Source of the DNA: Terriglobus aquaticus
GTDB lineage: Bacteria; Acidobacteriota; Terriglobia; Terriglobales; Acidobacteriaceae
Reading direction: 5' to 3'
Length of the DNA: 64,000 bases
Assembly: GCF_025685415.1 (NCBI RefSeq)
Contig: NZ_JAGSYB010000001.1
Span: forward strand, 1,426,001 to 1,490,000
Translations under genes and position numbers: made by a program
In this document: positions 52,014-59,953 of the stretch, one piece after another
How the letters are laid out: every line of letters begins with the position of its first letter
Numbering within the stretch: position 1 is the stretch's first letter
Notes under the pieces: model-generated
The model's database searches: none
What the model was told of the DNA's origin: nothing
Seen by the model: only the letters and a program-made list of their open reading frames with translations

Positions 52014-52042
52014 GCGCGGGAGCAAGATTCCAGCTCCCGCGC
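52014..52042 (+). terminator. Hairpin terminator after murA
   Basis: Ten-bp GC stem (52014-52023 with 52033-52042) with a 9-nt loop and a short T run, 60 nt past the murA stop. Confidence 0.65.
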
Positions 52043-52085
52043 TTGCTACCATGGGCACATCCTTGCAACTCCAGGTGCCCCGCCG

Positions 52086-53735
52086 ATGAAGCTCATCCTG
52101 CCGCGTCTGTTCGCATGTGTCCTGTCCGCTTCGCTCGCTTTGCCGACGTATGCGGAACTGCCACTTGTCCCTGAGCGCACCGACTGGTCCACTCCCGCGG
52201 CCGCGTGGTGGTCTCACGTGCAATACCTTGCCGACGACAAGCTGGAGGGCCGCCGTGCGGGCACCCCCGGCTATGACAAAGCGGTCGCCTACGTGGAGGA
52301 ACAGTTCCGCCAAATTGGCCTAGTGCCGGCTGGCGTGAACGGGTACAGGCAGCCGGTAAGCTTGACGCCTTACCAGGTGGATGGCGAAAAATCCTCAGCG
52401 CGGCTGGAGACTTCCGCCGGCGCGCAAACCTTCACAGTGGGCAAAGAGCTTCAGGTGTCTCAGGACTCCAAATCCGAAGTCAGTGCACCACTCGTGTTTG
52501 TGGGGTACGGTCTTCGCATTCCGCGCAAGCACGTCGACGACTACACCGGCGTAGATTTAAAAGGCAAGATCGCGGTCTTCTTCAACGCGCCGCCCGAGCG
52601 GCTGCAAGGCCCGCAGCGCGCCTATGCACGGGGTGCCGACCAGCGGTGGCGGGAACTGCGCGCTACCGGCGCCATCGGCATGCTTTCGCTCGCCCTGCCC
52701 CGCTACATCCCAGGACAGGAGAAGATGACGCCCGACCAGATCGCCAAGGCGCAGCCCCAAAGCGCGGGCGGCCAGCGCGTCACCTTCACCGACGCGGAGA
52801 CCTTCGGCTTGCCGGGCCTGCAGTTTAGTGGCAGCATTGCCGACGCGAAGGCCGCGGAGAAGCTCTTCGCCGGCACCGGGCACACCTACGCGGAGCTGCT
52901 CGACCTCGCCAAGGCGGGCAAGCCGCTCCCGTCTTTCCCCATCGCAGGCACCTTTGCGGCGCACACCTTGGTCCAGCGCAGCACGCCCGTCAACGCTCCG
53001 AATGTCGTCGGCATGTTGCCGGGTTCAGACTCGCGCCTGAAGAACGAATACGTTGTCGTAAGTGCTCACCTGGACCACCTTGGCATCGGCCGCGAGATCG
53101 ATGGCGACAAGCTCTACAACGGTGCCATGGACAACGCGAGCGGCATCGCCTCGCTCATCGAATGCGCCAAGCTGCTGGCCGCACAGCCACACCCGAAGCG
53201 CTCCGTGATCTTCATCGCGCTTGTGGGCGAAGAGCTCGGCGAACTCGGCTCGCAGTATTTCGCCACCAAGCCCACAGTGCCGAAGCAGCAGATCGTCGCC
53301 GACCTGAACATGGACATGTACCTTCCGCTCTTCCCGTTGCGCTTTCTTGAGGTGCAGGGGCTCGGCGAATCGACCTTGGGCAACGACGCCCGCGCCGTCT
53401 GCCAGTTGAACGACGTGGAAGTGCAGTTCGACAAGCAGCCGGACGAGAACCGGTTCGTCCGTTCCGACCAGGTCAACTTCGTGAAGCAGGGCATTCCTGC
53501 GCTCGCCTTCAAGTTCGGCTGGACGCCTGATTCGCCGGAAGAGAAGACCTTCAACGACTGGGTCAAGACGCGCTATCACAAGCCTTCCGACGACCTGAAC
53601 CAGCCAGTCGACAAAGTAGCGGCAGCGCAGTTCACCCTGGTTCTCGCCCAGCTCACCACCCGTGTTGCCAACGAACAGCCACGCCCCTCATGGTACCCCG
53701 AAAGCAGCTTCAGCAACACCGTCGCAGCCCGGTAG
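52086..53735 (+). CDS. Exported M28-family aminopeptidase with PA-like insert
   Basis: 549 residues. Signal peptide 1-23. A PA-type insert (about 130-310, with VGYGLRIP and GVDLKGKIAVFF) splits the peptidase domain. Zinc ligands of M28: His and Asp in VVVSAHLDHLG and YNGAMDNASGIA, the catalytic Glu in LVGEELGELGSQYF, Asp in DLNMDMYLPL, and His in TRYHKPSDDL. Members release N-terminal residues from peptides outside the cytoplasm, which fits a peptide-scavenging role. Single gene; the next gene, proC, starts 90 nt later. Confidence 0.93.
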   Translation: MKLILPRLFACVLSASLALPTYAELPLVPERTDWSTPAAAWWSHVQYLADDKLEGRRAGTPGYDKAVAYVEEQFRQIGLVPAGVNGYRQPVSLTPYQVDGEKSSARLETSAGAQTFTVGKELQVSQDSKSEVSAPLVFVGYGLRIPRKHVDDYTGVDLKGKIAVFFNAPPERLQGPQRAYARGADQRWRELRATGAIGMLSLALPRYIPGQEKMTPDQIAKAQPQSAGGQRVTFTDAETFGLPGLQFSGSIADAKAAEKLFAGTGHTYAELLDLAKAGKPLPSFPIAGTFAAHTLVQRSTPVNAPNVVGMLPGSDSRLKNEYVVVSAHLDHLGIGREIDGDKLYNGAMDNASGIASLIECAKLLAAQPHPKRSVIFIALVGEELGELGSQYFATKPTVPKQQIVADLNMDMYLPLFPLRFLEVQGLGESTLGNDARAVCQLNDVEVQFDKQPDENRFVRSDQVNFVKQGIPALAFKFGWTPDSPEEKTFNDWVKTRYHKPSDDLNQPVDKVAAAQFTLVLAQLTTRVANEQPRPSWYPESSFSNTVAAR

Positions 53736-53825
53736 CACCAAAGGCAGGCGTACTCTTAAAGGTGAGGCGTTCGTGTTGATGGTCCATGGCCACCACTTCG
53801 CTATGTAGGACTGAACTAACCATTT

Positions 53826-54686
53826 ATGCAAGAAGACATCCTCACCTACGAACTCCCCACCGCGCCCGCCGCCCTCCCCGGCATCACCGTCGCCGTGCTC
53901 GGCACCGGCAAGATGGGCGGCATCTTGCTGCAGGCATTCCTCAAGAACAACCTGCTGCACCCGGAACAGATTCGAGCCACCGTCGCTCACCCGGATCGTG
54001 CCCACGCGCTGTCGGCGCAGTATTCGGTTGAGGTAACGACGGACAATCTGGAAGCGGCCCGCGCTGCCGACGTGATCCTGCTCGGCGTCAAGCCCATCCA
54101 GGTACCTGCCGTTGTCGAGCAGATTCGGCCCGCCCTCACGCCAGACAAGCTCCTGCTCTCCTTTGCGGCTTCCGTCAAGACTTCTGCGATCGAGCAAGCA
54201 GCGGGCATCGATCTAGGCGTCGTGCGCGCCATGCCCAACACACCCGCTATGCTGGCGGCCGGCATCACCGCTCTGTGCAGCGGCCGATTCGTCACACCGC
54301 AGCAGATGGACATCGCACAGCGTATCTTCAGCACGGTCGGCCGTACGGTCATCGTCGATGAGAAGCACATGGACGCCGTCACCGGTCTTTCCGGCTCCGG
54401 CCCGGCGTTCCTCTACATCGTGATCGAGGCCCTGGCCGAGGCCGGAGTCAACGTGGGCCTGCCGCGCGACGTCGCCACTCAGCTCGCCGCTCAGACGACC
54501 TACGGCTCTGCCCGTATGGTGCTGGAAACCGGCTATCATCCCGCGCTGCTCAAAGACGCCGTCACCACGCCGGCCGGCTGCACCGTCGACGGCATTCTGG
54601 AGCTGGAAGAAGGTGGCCTGCGCGTCACCCTCATCAAGGCCGTCAAGCGCGCGACACAGCGTGCCCGGGAACTCGCCGCAGGCTAA
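53826..54686 (+). CDS. proC: Pyrroline-5-carboxylate reductase
   Basis: 286 residues. Last step of proline synthesis, NAD(P)H-dependent. An N-terminal extension of about 18 residues precedes the Rossmann motif VAVLGTGKMGGILLQAF. VILLGVKPIQVP, VVRAMPNTPAMLAAGITAL and the C-terminal signature AQTTYGSARMVLETGYHPALLKDAVTTPAGCT are all present in order. No good ribosome site before the ATG. ctaA follows 4 nt after the stop. Confidence 0.95.
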   Translation: MQEDILTYELPTAPAALPGITVAVLGTGKMGGILLQAFLKNNLLHPEQIRATVAHPDRAHALSAQYSVEVTTDNLEAARAADVILLGVKPIQVPAVVEQIRPALTPDKLLLSFAASVKTSAIEQAAGIDLGVVRAMPNTPAMLAAGITALCSGRFVTPQQMDIAQRIFSTVGRTVIVDEKHMDAVTGLSGSGPAFLYIVIEALAEAGVNVGLPRDVATQLAAQTTYGSARMVLETGYHPALLKDAVTTPAGCTVDGILELEEGGLRVTLIKAVKRATQRARELAAG

Positions 54687-54690
54687 CTCA

Positions 54691-55641
54691 ATGGCGACCA
54701 CACTTCCAGCACCGGTCCGAACAGGCGGCATCGACCGCAAGTTGACCTACTTTGCCTGGTTGACGCTCGGCTGGAACGTGCTTGTGGTCATCTTCGGAGC
54801 GGTCGTCCGCTCCACGGGTTCGGGGGCGGGTTGCGGTAACCACTGGCCGCTCTGCAACGGCGAAGTCATTCCCGTCTCGCCGGGATTGCATACGGTCATC
54901 GAGTTCACCCATCGCATGATGACCGGTGTCTCCGGCTGGCTGGTCCTCGGTCTTCTTCTGGCAGTGCTCCGCTGGAAGCCCCGTCCTGACCCGGCCCGCA
55001 AGGCTGCAGTAGCCACCATGGGCTTCCTCATCCTGGAAGCTCTGCTGGGCGCAGTTCTGGTGAAGCTCGGATACGTGACCGGGAATCGCTCGACTGGCCG
55101 CGTCGTGGCGCTTGCGATCCACCTCACGAACACCCTCACGCTGGTCGCGTTTCTAACGCTGACAGCTTGGCTCGTCTCGGGCCGCCCCAAGCCCAGGCTC
55201 GCGCTGGGTGCATGGCTCACGCTCGTCGTCACTGCGCTCATGGGCGTCAGCGGTTCCCTGGCAGCGCTTGGCGACACCTTGTTCCCGGCAACCTCGCTGC
55301 GCGCCGCATTTGCGCAGGACTTTACCGCCGGAGCGCCGATGCTTCTGCGCCTCCGCACGGTACATCCAGTCAGTGTGGTGCTCGCCACCGGCGCTCTGCT
55401 GTGGGCGGTGACCCGTGTCAACCGGAGTAAGCGGCTGGCCTCGTGGACGCTTGCACTCTTTGCGTCGCAGATCGTCGCAGGCATCGTCGATCTTGTCCTG
55501 CTGGCGCCGTGGTGGATGCAGGTGGTGCACCTCCTTGGGGCGGACCTGTACTGGGTTTCGCTGCTGCTGCTGCTTTTCTCGACAGACGCCGTTCCGGAAG
55601 CAAACTGGGCACCGCAAATGAAAACGCCGGCGACAAGCTGA
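54691..55641 (+). CDS. ctaA: Haem A synthase (COX15/CtaA family)
   Basis: 316 residues from ATG 54691, 4 nt after proC. Oxidises the C8 methyl of haem O to make haem A for cytochrome c oxidase. Eight helices in two four-helix repeats. Haem-ligand His candidates lie in IEFTHRMMTGVSG and VVALAIHLTNTL of the first half and LRTVHPVSVVLA and VVHLLGADLYW of the second; the paired-Cys loop GSGAGCGNHWPLCNGE matches CtaA. No oxidase genes lie beside it. The distal hairpin at 55623-55659 overlaps the stop. Confidence 0.92.
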   Translation: MATTLPAPVRTGGIDRKLTYFAWLTLGWNVLVVIFGAVVRSTGSGAGCGNHWPLCNGEVIPVSPGLHTVIEFTHRMMTGVSGWLVLGLLLAVLRWKPRPDPARKAAVATMGFLILEALLGAVLVKLGYVTGNRSTGRVVALAIHLTNTLTLVAFLTLTAWLVSGRPKPRLALGAWLTLVVTALMGVSGSLAALGDTLFPATSLRAAFAQDFTAGAPMLLRLRTVHPVSVVLATGALLWAVTRVNRSKRLASWTLALFASQIVAGIVDLVLLAPWWMQVVHLLGADLYWVSLLLLLFSTDAVPEANWAPQMKTPATS

Positions 55642-55659
55642 GAGCTCATCGCCGGCGTT
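55623..55659. terminator. Hairpin terminator overlapping the ctaA stop
   Basis: Eleven-bp GC stem (55623-55633 with 55649-55659), followed by CTTCTGT, between the convergent ctaA and LEA-like genes. Confidence 0.7.
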
Positions 55660-55671
55660 CTTCTGTCGCGC

Positions 55672-55998
55672 TTAGTGCTTATCCGTTACCGCGTCCTTAG
55701 TCTTGTCATAGGCCTTCTCGGTTCCATGGGCTGTCGCCTTGGCAGCCTTTTCTGTCCCGTGTTTGGTCGCGTCCCAGCCTTCTTTGGTCTTTTCTTCGGT
55801 CACGTTTGCGGCCTTCTTGGTTCCGCGCTTTGACTTGCGATACGTGGTCTTGGTGCCCTTCTTCACGGCGCGGCCGGTGTCCTTGGTCGCGGCAGCCGTT
55901 TCGTGGCCGGCGTTCTTGGCGTCCTGATTGGCCGTCTGGGCAACGACGGGGGCCGCGATCAGGGTGGCGGCCAGCATGCATGCAGCAAACTTGTTCAT
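55672..55998 (-). CDS. Exported Lys/Thr/Ala-rich, LEA-like repeat protein
   Basis: 108 residues from ATG 55998, set by GAGGAG 6 nt upstream. Signal peptide 1-20. The mature part is a highly charged, low-complexity helix with loose 11-residue units: DTGRAVKKGTK, KSKRGTKKAAN, TKEGWDATKHG, TEKAAKATAHG, TEKAYDKTKD. This resembles group 3 LEA or apolipoprotein-like amphipathic repeats; such proteins are linked to desiccation and membrane protection, but function here is inference. Single gene. Confidence 0.75.
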   Translation of the reverse strand: MNKFAACMLAATLIAAPVVAQTANQDAKNAGHETAAATKDTGRAVKKGTKTTYRKSKRGTKKAANVTEEKTKEGWDATKHGTEKAAKATAHGTEKAYDKTKDAVTDKH

Positions 55999-56108
55999 AC
56001 GTTCTCCTCGCACACGGTGCGCAAAACTTCTACCGGTGTAGATGACTGAACCCGGGTCTTCGTTGGTCGTTGCGCATAATCACTCCCGCAATCCATACAC
56101 CGCGCGGC

Positions 56109-56138
56109 GCTTCCATCCTCTGAATCCGGTCCTGTATA
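56109..56138 (+). promoter_or_regulatory. Candidate sigma-70 promoter of the FucP-like gene
   Basis: TTCCAT (56109-56114), 18-nt spacer, TATAGT (56133-56138). Leader of about 65 nt. This is the only strong element in the 213-nt gap 55999-56211, the longest without a gene in the window. Confidence 0.4.
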
Positions 56139-56211
56139 GTCCCCACATCCGGCCATCTACGTGTCGGAACACCGCAACAGATCGCCGCTCGGGCGAAACG
56201 GATCGAGGAAT

Positions 56212-57522
56212 ATGGCAGGCATCAGCAGCGCACCGGCGAACTTCGCCGCCGCACCGTCACACACTAATCGCGGTGCGCTCACCATTGTGACCACGCTGTT
56301 CTTCATGTGGGGTTTTTGCACGGTGCTCAATGACGCACTGATCCCACATCTTCAATCGATTTTCTCTCTCAGCTATCTGCAGGCATCGCTGATTCAGCTT
56401 GCCTTCTTCACCTCGTACTTCATCTTTGCCCAGCCTGCGGGTTGGCTGGTCGAGCGCATCGGATACCAGCGCACCATGGTCGTCGGCCTCGTCGTCATGG
56501 CTGCCGGAGCTCTGCTGTTCCTGCCTGCCGCCAGTACGGCAATTTACGGGATCTTTCTTGGCGCTCAGGTTGTGCTCGCCGCCGGCGTGACCCTGCTTCA
56601 GGTCGCAGCCAATCCCTACGTCACCATCCTTGGTCCGCCTGAGACCGCTGGCAGCCGCCTCAACCTGACACAGGCTTTCAATACGCTCGGCGACACCGTC
56701 GCGCCATACTTCGGCAGCATGCTCATTCTGGGCCGCGCCACAACGGAAACGGCTCCAACCGATGCCGCTGGTGTGGCCGCGTACCACATCCGCCAGGCAA
56801 GCACGGTTCGGTTGCCTTACATCCTGATCGCGTCGATCCTCATCCTGCTCGGCGTCGCCATCGCCCTCTTCCGCTTTCCCCGGCTTGAAGTCACACGCGA
56901 CTTCCGCCCCAGCGACTTGACGCCGTCAAGCGACAGCATCTGGAAGCATCCGCACGTGTGGCTGGGCGCCATCGCCATCTTTATTTACGTGGGTGCCGAG
57001 GTTTCTGTCGGCAGCTTCCTTGCCAAGTTCATCGCCGATCCCGCAATCGGCGGAATGACGCTCGAATCGGCGACCAAGATGGTCACCTTCTACTGGGCTG
57101 GCATGATGGCCGGGCGTTTCGCCGGTTCCTACGTCATGCAGAAGGTCGCATCGCACAAGCTGCTGGCCGCAGCCGGTCTGGGTGGCTTCCTGGTTGTGCT
57201 TGCGTCCGTATTCACGACCGGTCACACCGCCATGTGGTTCATTCTTGCGGTTGGCCTGTTCAACTCCATCATGTTCCCGACCATCTTCACTCTGGGCGTG
57301 GCAGAGGTCGGCCCGCTAACCGGTCGCGCTTCCGGTCTGCTGGTCCAGGGCATCGTCGGTGGCGCTCTGATTCCTGTGATGATGGGCAAGCTGGCCGACA
57401 CCTACGGCATCCACCACGCGCTGCTCTTGCCCTGCGTCTGCTACCTCTTCGTCATCTTCTACGGTCTGCGGGGCTACCGTATCCACGCCGGCGAGGCACA
57501 CTCGGAGCTTCGCGCGGTCTAA
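56212..57522 (+). CDS. MFS sugar transporter, FucP/GluP-like
   Basis: 436 residues from ATG 56212, set by GAGGA about 4 nt upstream. Twelve helices. LFFMWGFCTVLNDALIPHL in TM1, FFTSYFIFAQPAGWLVERIG and AANPYVTILGPPETAGSRLN, with LTQAFNTLGDTVAPYFGS, are characteristic of the fucose/glucose-galactose:proton symporter group. Likely imports a hexose or deoxyhexose; which one is not set. Single gene with terminator. Confidence 0.9.
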   Translation: MAGISSAPANFAAAPSHTNRGALTIVTTLFFMWGFCTVLNDALIPHLQSIFSLSYLQASLIQLAFFTSYFIFAQPAGWLVERIGYQRTMVVGLVVMAAGALLFLPAASTAIYGIFLGAQVVLAAGVTLLQVAANPYVTILGPPETAGSRLNLTQAFNTLGDTVAPYFGSMLILGRATTETAPTDAAGVAAYHIRQASTVRLPYILIASILILLGVAIALFRFPRLEVTRDFRPSDLTPSSDSIWKHPHVWLGAIAIFIYVGAEVSVGSFLAKFIADPAIGGMTLESATKMVTFYWAGMMAGRFAGSYVMQKVASHKLLAAAGLGGFLVVLASVFTTGHTAMWFILAVGLFNSIMFPTIFTLGVAEVGPLTGRASGLLVQGIVGGALIPVMMGKLADTYGIHHALLLPCVCYLFVIFYGLRGYRIHAGEAHSELRAV

Positions 57523-57563
57523 CTGGACCTGCCCCGTATTTGCAATGCTTGATGACAGCAACC

Positions 57564-57599
57564 TGCGCCCGGAACGCACTCCTTTGCGTTCCGGGCGCA
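57564..57599 (+). terminator. Strong hairpin terminator after the FucP-like gene
   Basis: Fourteen-bp GC stem (57564-57577 with 57586-57599) with an 8-nt loop, then TCGTTC. Confidence 0.75.
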
Positions 57600-57621
57600 T
57601 CGTTCATTCACACGGCTGCGC

Positions 57622-57627
57622 TACCCT
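57622..57627 (+). promoter_or_regulatory. -10-like box 8 nt before ppk1
   Basis: TACCCT ends 8 nt before ATG 57636. No Shine-Dalgarno site in the gap. Confidence 0.35.
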
Positions 57628-57635
57628 AAGCCTGC

Positions 57636-59873
57636 ATGGCACGACGCAAAGCTCAGCCCGCAAAACAGGACCCCGGCCCTGAACACCGCTTCTTCAATCG
57701 CGACGAGAGCTGGCTGCGCTTCAACGCCCGCGTGCTGGAAGAAGCCGCCGACCCGACCAATCCGCTGCTGGAACGAGTCAAGTTCCTTTCCATCACGGCC
57801 TCCAACCTCGACGAATTTGTAGAGGTCCGAGTAGCCTCCATCCTCCAGCGCATCGAAGACGGCTTCACCGTTCCGGCCGAAATGGACGACGACGGTCTAT
57901 CCGAGCAGGCGCGTCTCGACGCGCTGGCCGACCAGCTCCATCGCTTTGTTCACGCGCAGTACGACTGCTGGACCCGCGATCTACTGCCAGCCCTGGCAGC
58001 GCAAAAGATCGAGGTGCTGGGTTGGCAGGATCTTGACGCACCATCGCAGGAAGCCGCGGAAACCTACTACCGCAACGAGGTCGATCCACTTCTTACCCCG
58101 GTCACCATCGATCCCTCGCACCCGTTCCCACGCGTTCTGAATAAGGCGCTGTGCCTTGCCCTGTTGCTGCGCCGCAAGCGCGGGAAGGCCAACAGCCTGG
58201 GCGTTATCACCGTTCCGCGCTCGCTCAACCGCATGGTCCCGCTCCCAGGCCCTGCGGGAGCGGTCCGCTTCGTTCCATTGCACGAAGTTATCGAAGCGCA
58301 CGCTCCGCGCCTCTTCCCCGGGTACCAGATCCTTAGTTGCTCGCCCTTCCGCGTTACCCGGAACAGCAACCTTTACCTGCAGGAGGAAGAGTCCCGCTCC
58401 CTTCTGGAGAGCGTGCGTGAAGAGCTTCATAACCGGCGAAAGGGTGACGTCGTCCGTCTTGAGATCGAGAGTGGCGCGGACGAAGCTCTGCTGGAAGATT
58501 TGCGGATGAATTTCGATCTGGATCGCTGGCAGATTTTTCGGACCGATGGACAGGTCAATCTCACCCGGATTGCCGACCTCTATTCCGCCGTGGATCGCCC
58601 TGATCTCAAATTCCCCAAGTTTCAGCCGCGCGAGTTCGCTTTCAGCCGCGATAGTTCCGGCGCGCCACTCAACATCTTCGAGACGCTGCGCGGCCATGAC
58701 ATCCTGCTGCATCATCCCTTTGACAGCTACAGCACGGTCGAAAAGTTTATGGAAGCGGCGGCGCACGACCCGCAGGTTGTCAGCATTAAGCAGACGCTCT
58801 ACCGCACTTCGTCCAACTCACCGCTCTTCCACGCCTTGCTCGAGGCCGCTCCCACGACCGACGTTACCGTCGTCGTGGAACTCATGGCCCGCTTCGATGA
58901 AGATTCCAACATCCGCTGGGCGCGCAGCCTGGAAGATGCCGGCGTGCAGGTGTATCACGGCCTCATCGGTCACAAAACCCATGCCAAGCTCGCCCTTCTT
59001 GTGCGCCGCGATCCCGACGGCGCGATCCGCCGCTATGCTCACCTCGGCACCGGCAACTACAACTCGGTCACCGCCCGCTTCTACACCGACATCAGCTTTC
59101 TCACCGCCAATCCGGCCATTACAGCGGCCGTTTCGCGCGTGTTCAACTACCTGACGGCGCAGGCCGAGCAACAAAGCTACCGGCCGCTTCTGGTCTCGCC
59201 CATCACCCTGGCTCGAGACCTGCTGGACCTCATCGCACGGGAAGCCGAACACGCCCGGAACGGCCGACCCGCCCGCATCATTGCCAAGATGAACGCCCTG
59301 CTCGACGGTAAGACGGTCACCGCCCTCTACGAAGCCTCGCAGGCAGGCGTGGAGATCGATCTAATTGTTCGCGGCATGTGCTCCCTGCGGCCGGGTGTGC
59401 GCGGTCTAAGCGAGCGCATTCGTGTCCGTTCCATCGTCGGCCGCTTCCTGGAGCACAGCCGCATTTTCTTCTTCGCGAACGGGAGCGACGTTGCCGTCGG
59501 AAGCCCGGGCGACACCAGCGAGGTCTTCTGCGGTTCGGCAGACTGGATGCCGCGAAATCTCTACGATCGCTGCGAAGCTGTCTTCCCCGTGGTCGCCAGC
59601 GCTTTGCGAAGCCGCCTTCGCAATGAGATCCTGGAGACGTATCTTCAGGACAGCGTGAAAGCTCGCCTGCTGCAACCATCGGGCGAATACATCCGGGTTC
59701 CTCGCCAGCAGCCGGCCATTGAGGCTCAGGCTCGCTTTATGGCCCTGGTTACCGACCCCAACGCCGCCCAGCCACTCGCGCCCACGGCCGAAACCGCGTC
59801 AGCCGGAAAGGCCGAGCAGGCCACTTCACCTTCGAAGCCGCGGACCCCACGCAGGCGCGTTAAGACACAGTAA
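57636..59873 (+). CDS. ppk1: Polyphosphate kinase 1
   Basis: 745 residues, slightly longer than the usual 690-720 because of a Lys/Thr/Ala/Pro-rich tail. Polymerises the gamma-phosphate of ATP into polyphosphate. The N domain opens with HRFFNRDESWLRFNARVLEEA and SITASNLDEFVEVRVA. The PLD-like catalytic domains carry SIKQTLYRTSSNSP, the phospho-His region GLIGHKTHAKLALLVRR, LGTGNYNSVTARFYTDI, and the second His/Asn site HSRIFFFANGSDVAVG. Single gene, terminated by 59892-59914. Confidence 0.97.
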   Translation: MARRKAQPAKQDPGPEHRFFNRDESWLRFNARVLEEAADPTNPLLERVKFLSITASNLDEFVEVRVASILQRIEDGFTVPAEMDDDGLSEQARLDALADQLHRFVHAQYDCWTRDLLPALAAQKIEVLGWQDLDAPSQEAAETYYRNEVDPLLTPVTIDPSHPFPRVLNKALCLALLLRRKRGKANSLGVITVPRSLNRMVPLPGPAGAVRFVPLHEVIEAHAPRLFPGYQILSCSPFRVTRNSNLYLQEEESRSLLESVREELHNRRKGDVVRLEIESGADEALLEDLRMNFDLDRWQIFRTDGQVNLTRIADLYSAVDRPDLKFPKFQPREFAFSRDSSGAPLNIFETLRGHDILLHHPFDSYSTVEKFMEAAAHDPQVVSIKQTLYRTSSNSPLFHALLEAAPTTDVTVVVELMARFDEDSNIRWARSLEDAGVQVYHGLIGHKTHAKLALLVRRDPDGAIRRYAHLGTGNYNSVTARFYTDISFLTANPAITAAVSRVFNYLTAQAEQQSYRPLLVSPITLARDLLDLIAREAEHARNGRPARIIAKMNALLDGKTVTALYEASQAGVEIDLIVRGMCSLRPGVRGLSERIRVRSIVGRFLEHSRIFFFANGSDVAVGSPGDTSEVFCGSADWMPRNLYDRCEAVFPVVASALRSRLRNEILETYLQDSVKARLLQPSGEYIRVPRQQPAIEAQARFMALVTDPNAAQPLAPTAETASAGKAEQATSPSKPRTPRRRVKTQ

Positions 59874-59891
59874 CGTACCTGGCAAAAGGAC

Positions 59892-59914
59892 GGGGCCAGC
59901 AATCCGCTGGCCCC
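59892..59914. terminator. Hairpin between convergent ppk1 and Ig-repeat genes
   Basis: Nine-bp GC stem (59892-59900 with 59906-59914), AATCC loop, then TCCTCT. Confidence 0.75.
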
Positions 59915-59953
59915 TCCTCTCCGATCCGTTCGTTCCCGTAGCAACGTGCGTAC

